12,593 nt of DNA from JBFGCT01 sp041581055. Its GTDB lineage: Bacteria; Actinomycetota; Acidimicrobiia; Acidimicrobiales; Ilumatobacteraceae. Under the pieces are notes generated by a model. It was not told the origin of the DNA and made no database searches. It worked only from the letters and a program-made list of their open reading frames with translations. Below, in pieces: positions 6,612 to 12,593 of this stretch. Numbering within the stretch: position 1 is the stretch's first letter; every line of letters begins with the position of its first letter. Where the stretch lies: contig JBFGCT010000118.1 of NCBI GenBank assembly GCA_041581055.1, positions 1-12,593 on the forward strand. Reading direction: 5' to 3'. Made by a program: the position numbers and the translations under genes.

Positions 6612-7523
6612 TCAACCGAAGCGGGCGGCCAGCGCGGCGATGTGCTCGGGATACATGTCGCAGCAGCCGCCGACGATCGTCGCGCCGTCGTCGATCCAGC
6701 CGGCGACGAAGTCCGCGTAGCGCTCGGCGGTCAACTCCTCGCGCCGTTCGAGGACGATGGCGTTCGACGCATACCCGTCGCCGCGCCTTGTCGGGAACGC
6801 GTTGGCGTAGCCGCCGACGCGGACGTCGAGGCGGCGCTCGCGTAGCGCGGCGGCCAGGGCCCGGATCCCCGGCCCGGTCTGCTCGGGCAGCGAGCAGTTG
6901 AACAGCACGGCGTCGATCGCGCGCGTGCTCGCCGCGACCGCGGCGGCGAGGTCGGTCACGGTCTCCCCCGAGCGCAGCGCGATGCCATGTTCCGGCGCCC
7001 AGGCATCGGGCAGGCTGAACCCGATCCAGATCGGCTGCCCAGCTCCGGCGGCGACGATCGCGTCGACGATCGCTTGCATCTCGTCGATGCGTGACAACGT
7101 CTCACCGATCCACAGGTCGACGAACGGGTCGAGCGCGGCGACCATCGCCCGGTAATACGGGGCGGCGCGCACCGGGTCGACCTGCTCGGGCTCGTAGGAA
7201 CCGAACAGCGGCGGCAGCGACCCCGCGACCATGACCGGCCGGTCGGCAGCATCGGCGGCCTGGCGGGCGAGACGCCCGGCGAGCGCGGTCAACTCGACGC
7301 CCCGTTCGGCGATGACGTCGTCGCCGAGGTGGTGCGGGACGACGGCGTAGTTGTTGGTGATGATCACCTCGGCGCCGGCCTCGATGAAGTTGCGGTGCGC
7401 CTCGACGACCCGCTCGGGCGCCTCGATCAGCGCCAGCGCCGACCACTCCGGTTGGCGGAACGGCGCCCCGATCCGGCGCAACTCCTTGCCCATCCCGCCG
7501 TCGAGCACCGTGACGCTCCCCAT
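6612..7523 (-). CDS. homocysteine S-methyltransferase family protein
   Basis: The 303-residue protein has the zinc-dependent homocysteine methyltransferase fold (MmuM/BHMT/MetH N-terminal type). Seen: the N-terminal VLDGGMGKELRRIG (7-19), the ITNNYAVVPHHL strand (55-66), and the three zinc cysteines at C210 (LFNCS) and C287-C288 (VGGCC), which bind and activate homocysteine thiolate. The length matches stand-alone MmuM enzymes that use S-methylmethionine or SAM as methyl donor, so it probably makes methionine in the cytosol. The N-terminus is less typical of MmuM, and the methyl donor cannot be assigned. It lies 89 nt downstream of the oxidoreductase gene on the same strand but has its own possible -10 box and repeats upstream, so it may be separately controlled. 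No cobalamin-binding or other MetH modules are present. Confidence 0.85.
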   Translation of the reverse strand: MGSVTVLDGGMGKELRRIGAPFRQPEWSALALIEAPERVVEAHRNFIEAGAEVIITNNYAVVPHHLGDDVIAERGVELTALAGRLARQAADAADRPVMVAGSLPPLFGSYEPEQVDPVRAAPYYRAMVAALDPFVDLWIGETLSRIDEMQAIVDAIVAAGAGQPIWIGFSLPDAWAPEHGIALRSGETVTDLAAAVAASTRAIDAVLFNCSLPEQTGPGIRALAAALRERRLDVRVGGYANAFPTRRGDGYASNAIVLERREELTAERYADFVAGWIDDGATIVGGCCDMYPEHIAALAARFG

Positions 7524-7530
7524 CGCTCCG

Positions 7531-7536
7531 AGGATA
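7531..7536 (-). promoter_or_regulatory. possible leaderless promoter -10 box (TATCCT) of the methyltransferase gene
   Basis: On the minus strand TATCCT ends 7 nt before the ATG at 7523, the spacing typical of actinobacterial leaderless transcripts. No clear -35 hexamer is seen. The region where one would lie (about 7554-7559) overlaps the repeated TCTCACC elements. Confidence 0.45.
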
Positions 7537-7547
7537 CGGGTGTCCTT

Positions 7548-7590
7548 CCGGTGAGAGGTGAGACCGACGGGTCGCCCTGAATCTCACCGG
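7548..7590. promoter_or_regulatory. inverted repeat with tandem half-sites upstream of the methyltransferase
   Basis: CCGGTGAGA (7548-7556) and TCTCACCGG (7582-7590) form a perfect 9-bp inverted repeat separated by 25 nt. GGTGAGA is also repeated head to tail (7550-7556 and 7557-7563). The array sits directly upstream of the possible TATCCT promoter, so a regulator site is plausible. It could also be the hairpin that ends the upstream operon, though it has no U tract, or a small riboswitch-like leader. Confidence 0.4.
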
Positions 7591-7612
7591 AGCAGGAAGA
7601 CTTCGAAGCTCG

Positions 7613-8734
7613 TCAGGCCGACAGCGTGACGACGAGGCTGCCGACATGGCGCTTTTCGCCGAACGCGGCTTGGGCGTCGGCGATCTGCTCGAGCGGGTAC
7701 GTGCCAGCGAGGGCCGGGCGCACCTCCCCGCGCTCGATGTAGCCGACCAGCGCGGCGAAGATCTCGGGCCCGAAGACCGTGGCCCCGAACAGCTCGAGGT
7801 CGTTCAGGTAGAGCGTGCGGAGATCGAGTTCGACGACCGGCCCGGCGATCGCCCCCGACGTCACATAACGGCCGCCGCGCCGAAGCGTCTCGAGCCAGCC
7901 GGCGAACGCGTCGCCGCCGACCACGTCGGCCACGACGTCGAACCGCCCGCCCGCCGCCTCGGCCGCCGCGCCCGGGACACCGCCGGCATGGTCGTCGGCG
8001 TGCCGGTCGACGACCACGCCGGCGCCGAACCCGCGGACCGCGTCGAGCTTCTCCGCGCCGGCGACCGCGGTGACGTGCGCCCCGCGCCGCCGGGCGAGCT
8101 GGACGAGCGCGCCGCCGACACCGCCCGACGCGCCGGTGACGGCGACGCGCTGCCCGGATGACAGGCCGACGCGGTGGAGCATGTGCTCGGCGGTCGACCA
8201 CGAGCAGGCGAACGTCGCCAGCTCGGCGTCGCTCAGGTCGCAGTCGACGGGGTAGACGTTGCGCGCCGGCACCGCGCAGAACTCGGCGAACCCGCCGTCG
8301 CGCTCTGACCCGAGGTAGCCGGCCGACTCACGATCGGCCGGATCGACCGGGTCGCGGATCCACGGGTCGACGAGCACTCGCCGCCCGACGAGCGCTCTGT
8401 CGCCCGTCGATCCGACCGAGACGACCCGGCCGCAGATGTCCGCGCCCTGGATCCGCGGGAACCGAAGACCGCCGCTGCCCCAGGTGGCGTCGTCGGATCG
8501 AGCCTCGCTGAAGCCCTCGCCGGTGGTCGCCGCTGTGACCGAGCGGCTGTACCACCCGACGCGCGTGTTGATGTCGGTGTTGTTGACCCCGCACGCGGCG
8601 ACCGCGATCAGCGCCTCGTCGGGCCCGGGCGGGGGCACCGGGACGTCGTCGCGCACCTCGAGCATCTCCGGACCGCCCCGCCCGAGCAGCAGCGCGGCCC
8701 GCATCGTCTGCGGGATCGTCCCAGGCCCGGTCAC
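7613..8734 (-). CDS. zinc-independent MDR oxidoreductase (quinone-oxidoreductase/alcohol-dehydrogenase-like)
   Basis: This is a medium-chain dehydrogenase/reductase of 373 residues from the GTG at 8734, or 363 from the ATG at 8704; positions below count from the ATG. Seen: the GroES-like domain (ALIAVAACGVNNTDIN, FPRIQGADICGRVVSVG) and the Rossmann loop VTGASGGVGGALVQLA (189-204). Where zinc alcohol dehydrogenases have GHE, this protein has GAD (87-89), and the structural-zinc Cys cluster is absent. It is therefore probably a zinc-less, NADPH-dependent enoyl or quinone-type reductase rather than a true alcohol dehydrogenase. A residue insert (about 57-80) before GADICG is longer than in classical QOR. 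I prefer GTG 8734 because it overlaps the regulator stop as GTGA, like the junction before it. It is the last gene of the five-gene operon; substrate unknown. Confidence 0.8.
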   Translation of the reverse strand: MTGPGTIPQTMRAALLLGRGGPEMLEVRDDVPVPPPGPDEALIAVAACGVNNTDINTRVGWYSRSVTAATTGEGFSEARSDDATWGSGGLRFPRIQGADICGRVVSVGSTGDRALVGRRVLVDPWIRDPVDPADRESAGYLGSERDGGFAEFCAVPARNVYPVDCDLSDAELATFACSWSTAEHMLHRVGLSSGQRVAVTGASGGVGGALVQLARRRGAHVTAVAGAEKLDAVRGFGAGVVVDRHADDHAGGVPGAAAEAAGGRFDVVADVVGGDAFAGWLETLRRGGRYVTSGAIAGPVVELDLRTLYLNDLELFGATVFGPEIFAALVGYIERGEVRPALAGTYPLEQIADAQAAFGEKRHVGSLVVTLSA

Positions 8735-9186
8735 GAGCCGGCGCCCGTGCCGGCGCCCCAGTTGTACGTCTGCTTGGTGATCCCGAGGTACGGGATCGTC
8801 TCGACGGTGGCGACCCCGTCGCTGGTGCGGATGCGGTTGACCACGTCGATCAGCGTCTCGGCGTCGGCGCACACCAGCTCGACGACCAGGTCGTAGCGCC
8901 CCGCGGTCATCACGACGTAGACCGCGTCGTCGAGCGCCCCGATCTCGACGGCCACCTTGCGGCTGTCGCCGGTGATCGTGATCCCGAGGAGCGCCTGGTG
9001 CTCGAGACCGAGCATCGACGGATCGGTGACTGCGACGATGTCGATGACGCCCCGGCCGGTCAGCCGGTTGACCCGCTGCCGGGCGGCGGCGTCGGACAGG
9101 CCGACGAGCTGGCCGAGTTGGGAGTACGGCATCCGCCCGTCGGTCTGCAGGTGGTGGATGATCTGCCGGTCGATGTCGTCGATCAC
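8731..9186 (-). CDS. Lrp/AsnC-family transcriptional regulator
   Basis: The 151-residue protein has the usual Lrp/AsnC length and layout: a DDIDRQIIHHLQTDGR start (3-18), a winged helix-turn-helix (YSQLGQLVGLSDAAARQRVNRL, 21-42), and a C-terminal RAM ligand-binding domain (GRYDLVVELVCADAETLIDVVN, about 96-117). Such proteins form octameric or dimeric assemblies that sense amino acids and often control a neighbouring catabolic operon and themselves. The GTG start at 9186 overlaps the acetyltransferase stop (GTGA), and its own stop overlaps the next GTG. It lies fourth of five genes inside the operon, so it would be made together with its likely targets. The 10-bp inverted repeat at 12364-12393 is the best candidate for its binding site. 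The ligand may be the aminotransferase substrate; that is inference. Confidence 0.9.
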   Translation of the reverse strand: MIDDIDRQIIHHLQTDGRMPYSQLGQLVGLSDAAARQRVNRLTGRGVIDIVAVTDPSMLGLEHQALLGITITGDSRKVAVEIGALDDAVYVVMTAGRYDLVVELVCADAETLIDVVNRIRTSDGVATVETIPYLGITKQTYNWGAGTGAGS

Positions 9187-9890
9187 GACGCCGGCTCTCC
9201 CGGCCGATGGTCCGGGTTGTGCCAGACGATCAGCGCGGCGTAGTTGTCGACCGCCGGGTCGCGGATGTAGTCGGAGAGCGCGCACGGCGCCTCGAACCCG
9301 TTCTCGAGCTGGAACGTGAGCGTGCGGTCGTACAGCTCGCCCGCGCTGACCGCGGCGACGTACTCGTCGGCGGTCATGTGGTGCTTGTGGTCGGCGTAGC
9401 CGGGGATCACGCCGCCGGCGATGATCCCGAGCAGGTTGTGGTCGCGGCACACTCCCTTGCGGAGGTCGTACAGCTCGCCGCCGATCCCCTTGCGCCGGTG
9501 GTCGGGCTTCACCGCGATGTTCGTCCCGTAGTACCACGGCCCGATCGGGTCGTGCCCGGCGATGTTGCCGTGCGGTCCGAGCACGTCGTGCACCGTGTGT
9601 TGCGGATCGTCGAGATCGAACTCGACCCGAACCCCGAGCCCGGTCGCCGCGACGTGATCGCCGTCGAGGGCGACGAAGCAGCCTTCGGGGAACACGGCGG
9701 CGAGCGCCCGCACCTCGTCGGCGTTGTAGAGATCCGCGGGGAGGGCGGTCGGGAAGGAGGCGAGCTCGATCGCCTCGATCTCCTCGGCGAAGCGGGTGTC
9801 GAGGTGGACGTAGCGCAGGCCGGAACGCGGCCCGACGGCGACGACGTCGAGCCCCGACGTGTCGATCGGCGGGTTGTCGTCGTCGGTCAT
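9183..9890 (-). CDS. GNAT-family N-acetyltransferase, YhcX-N-terminal-like
   Basis: The 235-residue protein carries the GNAT acetyl-CoA loop RRKGIGGELY (132-141) after the beta strand GTNIAVKP. Downstream it shows VIPGYADHKHHMTADEYVAAV (161-181), then ELYDRTLTFQLENGF (185-199), ALSDYIRDPAVDNY (204-217) and IVWHNP (221-226). From memory this pattern (PGY, M..EEY, DP.L.FQ..NGF, Y..D, W.NP) matches the GNAT half of bifunctional GNAT/carbon-nitrogen-hydrolase proteins such as YhcX. Here no hydrolase domain is fused; instead an unrelated C45 amidohydrolase gene precedes it with an ATGA overlap. It probably acetylates an amine or amino acid in the cytosol; the acceptor is unknown. The start at 9890 is fixed by the overlap. 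Confidence 0.8.
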   Translation of the reverse strand: MTDDDNPPIDTSGLDVVAVGPRSGLRYVHLDTRFAEEIEAIELASFPTALPADLYNADEVRALAAVFPEGCFVALDGDHVAATGLGVRVEFDLDDPQHTVHDVLGPHGNIAGHDPIGPWYYGTNIAVKPDHRRKGIGGELYDLRKGVCRDHNLLGIIAGGVIPGYADHKHHMTADEYVAAVSAGELYDRTLTFQLENGFEAPCALSDYIRDPAVDNYAALIVWHNPDHRPGEPAS

Positions 9891-10978
9891 GACATCATCT
9901 CGATTCGCTGGTAGTCGTTCTCCGCCGGGCGCCCCCAGCAGGCCCAGAAGTCGCCCGTCTTCGGGCGCATGACCGCCGCACCGCTCGACTCGATGTGCAG
10001 CGGCTCGACGGCCACCTGGCAGATGACGTCGGGCTCCCGGGTCAACTCGAAGAGCCGCTCCTCGTCGACGTCGCCGTCGGCGAGCAACTCGGTCGCCTTG
10101 GCCAACCGGCCGGCCGAACTGGCCATCAGCACCGGGTCTTTCGGAGCCTCGACGGCCTGCGCGTCGGGGTCGAGCACGTGGTTGGTGTGGACGAGCGGCG
10201 CACCGTCGAGCTTGCTGATCGGCCGGACGCTCGGCATCGCCTCGACGTTGTACCCCACGCCGTGGCGGTCGAAGATCAGGTAGTTGTGGGCGCCGGCGAG
10301 CTCGGCGTGCAGCAGCGTGTCGAGCGCCTCGTCCGCCGTGCCCGCGCGGAGCATGCCGCGGACGACCGACGTCCACGCCACGCCGCGCGTCCCGTCGAGC
10401 CCGGTCAGGTTGTTGATGCCGACACAGACACCCTCGGCGTTCATCCCAAGCTGGCCGACGCAACCGGTCGTGGTGAACACGAGCGCGGGGGGCGCGTCGT
10501 CTGGTCTGAGCCGGAGGAGGAGGACGTGCTCGGTCGCCGTGTCGTGCATGTCCCATGTCTGCCCGAGGAATCCCGCGCCGGCGGCCCGGTCGTCGGGGAC
10601 GATCACCGCGGTGCAGTCGTCCTCGATCACCTCGACCGGCACGTCACCCCCGACGACGGACCGCACGGTGTCGACGAAATCGGTGAACCCGCCGACGACG
10701 ACCGCCTCGGCCGGCGTGATCCCCGCCGCGTCGGCCATCGCCAGCATCTCGGCGTGCAGCGCGGCGTCGAACGACTCGTGGGCCGGCAGCATCGAGTCGG
10801 CGATGCCGAGCACGTCGCGCTCGCCGAGCGGGCCGCCGCTCCAGAGCCCGGAGGCGACCAGTGCGACGCGGTCGCGGGCGTACCCCTTGATCTCGGCGGC
10901 GTAGGCGCTCCCGTGGGCGCGCCCGATGTCGTTCGGCGAGCCGGAGGCGTCGAGCACTCGGATCGGCGGGCGCCTCAT
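9887..10978 (-). CDS. C45-type Ntn amidohydrolase/acyltransferase (isopenicillin-N acyltransferase-like)
   Basis: The 363-residue protein has the length and motifs of the C45 autoproteolytic family (acyl-CoA:6-APA acyltransferase, carcinine and beta-alanyl-dopamine hydrolases such as Tan). Seen: GRAHGSAYAAEI (19-30) in the N-terminal part, then EDDCTAVIVP, where C122 would become the N-terminal nucleophile after self-cleavage. GQTWDMH (139-145) and the later stretches GQLGMNAEGVCVGINNL and HNYLIFD are typical of the catalytic beta subunit. It probably cleaves or forms an amide bond of an acylated amino compound. There is no signal peptide, so it should act in the cytosol. It overlaps the aminotransferase stop (ATGA) upstream and the acetyltransferase start (ATGA) downstream. 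Its partners suggest hydrolysis of an omega-amino-acyl or N-acyl amide; the substrate is unknown. Confidence 0.85.
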   Translation of the reverse strand: MRRPPIRVLDASGSPNDIGRAHGSAYAAEIKGYARDRVALVASGLWSGGPLGERDVLGIADSMLPAHESFDAALHAEMLAMADAAGITPAEAVVVGGFTDFVDTVRSVVGGDVPVEVIEDDCTAVIVPDDRAAGAGFLGQTWDMHDTATEHVLLLRLRPDDAPPALVFTTTGCVGQLGMNAEGVCVGINNLTGLDGTRGVAWTSVVRGMLRAGTADEALDTLLHAELAGAHNYLIFDRHGVGYNVEAMPSVRPISKLDGAPLVHTNHVLDPDAQAVEAPKDPVLMASSAGRLAKATELLADGDVDEERLFELTREPDVICQVAVEPLHIESSGAAVMRPKTGDFWACWGRPAENDYQRIEMMS

Positions 10979-12321
10979 GCCGCGCTCCGCGCCGCGGCGA
11001 CGGCGTCGAGACTGTCGCCGAGGACGGCGAGCGCCTCGTCGATCTGTTCGTCGGTGACGGTCAGCGGGGGAAGGAACCGGACGCAGTTGCTGTAGAGCCC
11101 GGCGCGGATCGTGATCAGTCCACGCAGCAGGGTCGCCTTGGTGATCTCGAGCGTGAGGTCGGGGTCGGGGGTGAGCGCCGCGTCCTTGACCAGCTCGATC
11201 GCCAGCATCGGCCCGAGGCCGCGCACGTCGGCGATGAACCCGTGGAGCGACTGCAGCTCGACGAGGCCGCGCCGCAATCGCTCGCCGACCTCGGTGGCGC
11301 GGTCGAGGAATCCGGGGGCGGTGATGATGCCGATCGTGGCGAGCGCGGCGACACAGGCGAGCGGGTTGCCGCTGTACGTGCCGCCCATCCCGCCGGGGTG
11401 TGGCGCGTCGAGCAGCTCGGCCCGACCGGTGACCGCGCCGATCGGCATCCCCGAGGCGATCGACTTGGCGGTGACGACGAGATCGGGCACGACGCCGCTG
11501 TGCTCGATCGAGAACAGCCGGCCCGTGCGGCCGAAACCCGCCTGGACCTCGTCGGCGACCATGACGATGCCGTGTTCGTCGCACAGCCGGCGGACCGCCT
11601 GGAGGTACGGCGCCGGCGCCGGGATGAAGCCACCCTCGCCCTGCACCGGCTCGATCACGATCGCCGCCAGCGCGGACGGATCGACCTGGGAGACGAACGC
11701 GTCTTCGAGCCGTCCGATCGACCAGCCGACGAACTGTTCGGGGTCGGCGCCCGGCGGCCGGCGGAGGACGTTCGGGAACGGGATGCGGTAGACCTCCGAG
11801 GCGAACGGGCCGAAGCCCTTCTTGAACAGCGAGTACTTGCTGGTCATCGACATCGTCATGTTCGTGCGGCCGTGGTATCCGCCCTCGAAGACGAGGATGC
11901 CCGCCCGGCCCGTCGACACCCTGGCGATCTTCACCGCCGACTCGACCGCCTCGGCGCCGCTGTTCATCAGCAGCGTCTTCTTCGCGAAGTCACCCGGCGT
12001 CAGCCCGTTGAGCGCCTCGGCGAGGGCGACCATCGGCTCGTGGGTGGCGACGATGCCGCAGATGTGCAGCAGCTCGCCCGCCTGCCGGTGGAGTGCCTCG
12101 ACGACCTCGGGCGGGCAATGACCTGCGGCGAGGACGCCGATGCCGCCGGCGAAGTCGAGGAGCCGATTGCCGTCGAGGTCGGTGACCACCGCGCCGTCGC
12201 CGGAGGCGATGCCGAGGTCGGTGAGGTGGGCCGCGCCACGCGACATCGCCGCCGAGCGGCGTTCGACGAGCGCCCTGCTGCGGGGCCCGGGGATCTCGGT
12301 GACGATGTCGATCGATGGCAT
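10975..12321 (-). CDS. gabT: class III (4-aminobutyrate-type) aminotransferase
   Basis: The 448-residue PLP enzyme is of GabT length and very close in sequence type. Seen: NSGAEAVESAVKIAR (120-134), FEGGYHGRTNMTMSMTSK (145-162) with KKGFGPF, EPVQGEGGFIP (224-234), the PLP-ring aspartate D257 in VADEVQAGFGRTG, and the Schiff-base lysine K286 in VTAKSIASGMPIGAV, then GGTYSGNPLACVAA. It transfers the omega-amino group of GABA, beta-alanine, 5-aminovalerate or a similar substrate to 2-oxoglutarate; which one cannot be told. ATG 12321 is chosen because AGGAG lies 6 nt upstream; an in-frame ATG at 12399 would run the protein through the promoter and operator. It is the first gene of the five-gene overlapping operon. 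The symbol reflects family likeness, not proven GABA specificity. Confidence 0.9.
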   Translation of the reverse strand: MPSIDIVTEIPGPRSRALVERRSAAMSRGAAHLTDLGIASGDGAVVTDLDGNRLLDFAGGIGVLAAGHCPPEVVEALHRQAGELLHICGIVATHEPMVALAEALNGLTPGDFAKKTLLMNSGAEAVESAVKIARVSTGRAGILVFEGGYHGRTNMTMSMTSKYSLFKKGFGPFASEVYRIPFPNVLRRPPGADPEQFVGWSIGRLEDAFVSQVDPSALAAIVIEPVQGEGGFIPAPAPYLQAVRRLCDEHGIVMVADEVQAGFGRTGRLFSIEHSGVVPDLVVTAKSIASGMPIGAVTGRAELLDAPHPGGMGGTYSGNPLACVAALATIGIITAPGFLDRATEVGERLRRGLVELQSLHGFIADVRGLGPMLAIELVKDAALTPDPDLTLEITKATLLRGLITIRAGLYSNCVRFLPPLTVTDEQIDEALAVLGDSLDAVAAARSAA

Positions 12322-12327
12322 GGGCCG

Positions 12328-12332
12328 CTCCT
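12328..12332 (-). promoter_or_regulatory. Shine-Dalgarno AGGAG of the aminotransferase gene
   Basis: On the minus strand AGGAG is followed by 6 nt and then the ATG at 12321. This decides the start against the in-frame ATG at 12399. Confidence 0.75.
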
Positions 12333-12351
12333 GGTACGTGAACTCAGCGGG

Positions 12352-12381
12352 ATCGTAACCAATTCCGATGTCGGATGCCAG
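12352..12381 (-). promoter_or_regulatory. candidate operon promoter (CTGGCA, 18 nt, TACGAT)
   Basis: On the minus strand CTGGCA (12376-12381) and TACGAT (12352-12357) are 18 nt apart and resemble sigma-70-type -35 and -10 boxes (4 of 6 and TANNNT). Transcription would start about 12345, leaving a leader of about 24 nt that contains the AGGAG ribosome binding site. It is the only plausible promoter seen ahead of the five-gene operon. Confidence 0.5.
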
Positions 12382-12393
12382 TGCGACATCGGA
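12364..12393. promoter_or_regulatory. 10-bp inverted repeat operator around the operon -35 region
   Basis: TCCGATGTCG (12364-12373) and CGACATCGGA (12384-12393) are perfect inverted copies separated by 10 nt, so equivalent bases are two helical turns (20 bp) apart. One arm lies between the proposed -35 and -10, the other just upstream of -35. A further partial copy, ATGTCGG, is at 12403-12409. This is a strong candidate operator, most simply for the Lrp/AsnC protein encoded in the operon. Confidence 0.6.
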
Positions 12394-12409
12394 TTCCATC
12401 GCATGTCGG

Positions 12410-12593
12410 CCCGGTGATGTGCCGGATAGGTCGTCATGGCCTCAGGGCGCTCGTGCCGTGACCGTGAACGTTCGGGGTGTCGACGTCGAGTCGAGTTCGT
12501 CGGTCGCAAGGCGCGGCGACGACTGCGCAGCCTTGCCCTGCGGTGAGGAGCGGCAACGCAGCGAGCGGCGAACTCGGCCGGCGGAACACCGCA
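12410..12593. other. right-edge region without a supported gene; nested inverted repeats
   Basis: No frame here reads like a known protein on either strand. Two inverted repeats are present: GCAAGGC (12506-12512) with GCCTTGC (12530-12536), and TGCGGTG (12539-12545) with CACCGCA (12587-12593), the latter enclosing CGAG/CTCG arms at 12562-12565 and 12573-12576. It may be an intergenic repeat element or the terminator or 5' region of a gene beyond the edge. Confidence 0.3.

Noticed and set aside
9187..9537. Extension of the Lrp/AsnC gene upstream to 9537
   Set aside because: The extra residues are an off-frame shadow of the acetyltransferase. The GTG at 9186 gives the normal family length and a GTGA overlap.
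12322..12399. N-terminal extension of the aminotransferase to an ATG at 12399
   Set aside because: The extra 26 residues do not resemble the family, no ribosome binding site precedes that ATG, and the stretch contains the promoter, the operator dyad and the AGGAG serving ATG 12321.
1..12593. tRNA, rRNA, insertion sequence or CRISPR locus anywhere in the window
   Set aside because: No cloverleaf-like gaps, transposase motifs, terminal repeats with target duplications or spaced repeats were recognised; intergenic space is too short almost everywhere.

Overview
The window is high-GC bacterial DNA with actinobacterial traits: G/C-rich third codon positions, GTG starts, dense 4-nt gene overlaps, and TANNNT boxes placed 7-8 nt before ATG codons as in leaderless actinobacterial promoters. 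Acyl-CoA dehydrogenases, a PIG-V-like GT-C glycosyltransferase and a DsbE/DsbF-type thioredoxin lipoprotein fit an Actinomycetota genome, perhaps of the Acidimicrobiia. That placement is inference from gene style, not from a marker gene.

Left part, + strand (1-4380): the 3' two thirds of an acyl-CoA dehydrogenase, two translationally coupled GT4 glycosyltransferases (ATGA overlap), and an isovaleryl-CoA-dehydrogenase-like enzyme behind a possible leaderless promoter. The two dehydrogenases appear to carry their catalytic glutamate at different places in the fold.

Middle (4438-6573): a minus-strand secreted thioredoxin-like lipoprotein diverges from a plus-strand multi-spanning mannosyltransferase-like protein. 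The lipoprotein holds the main discovery of the window. Its reading frame is broken by one TGA that falls exactly on the first cysteine of the CXXC redox motif (WAPH-[TGA]-PTC). The same frame then continues through the whole C-terminal half of the thioredoxin fold. A hairpin with a G near the start of its loop lies about 34 nt after the TGA. The simplest reading is a selenocysteine-containing (UXXC) extracytoplasmic thioredoxin lipoprotein, which standard gene callers would split or call a pseudogene.

Right part, - strand (6612-12321): a five-gene operon in which each junction is a 4-nt overlap (ATGA, ATGA, GTGA, GTGA). In transcription order it encodes a GabT-like class III aminotransferase, a C45-type Ntn amidohydrolase/acyltransferase, a GNAT acetyltransferase, an Lrp/AsnC regulator and a zinc-less MDR oxidoreductase. 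A homocysteine S-methyltransferase follows after 89 nt with its own possible promoter. The operon promoter carries a 10-bp perfect inverted repeat around its -35 region, a good candidate site for the operon's Lrp/AsnC regulator. My inference is that the operon breaks down N-acylated or omega-amino-acyl compounds: C45 cleaves the amide, the aminotransferase removes the amino group, and the regulator senses an amino-acid-like ligand. The substrate cannot be read from sequence. The last 200 nt hold only inverted repeats and no gene I can support.
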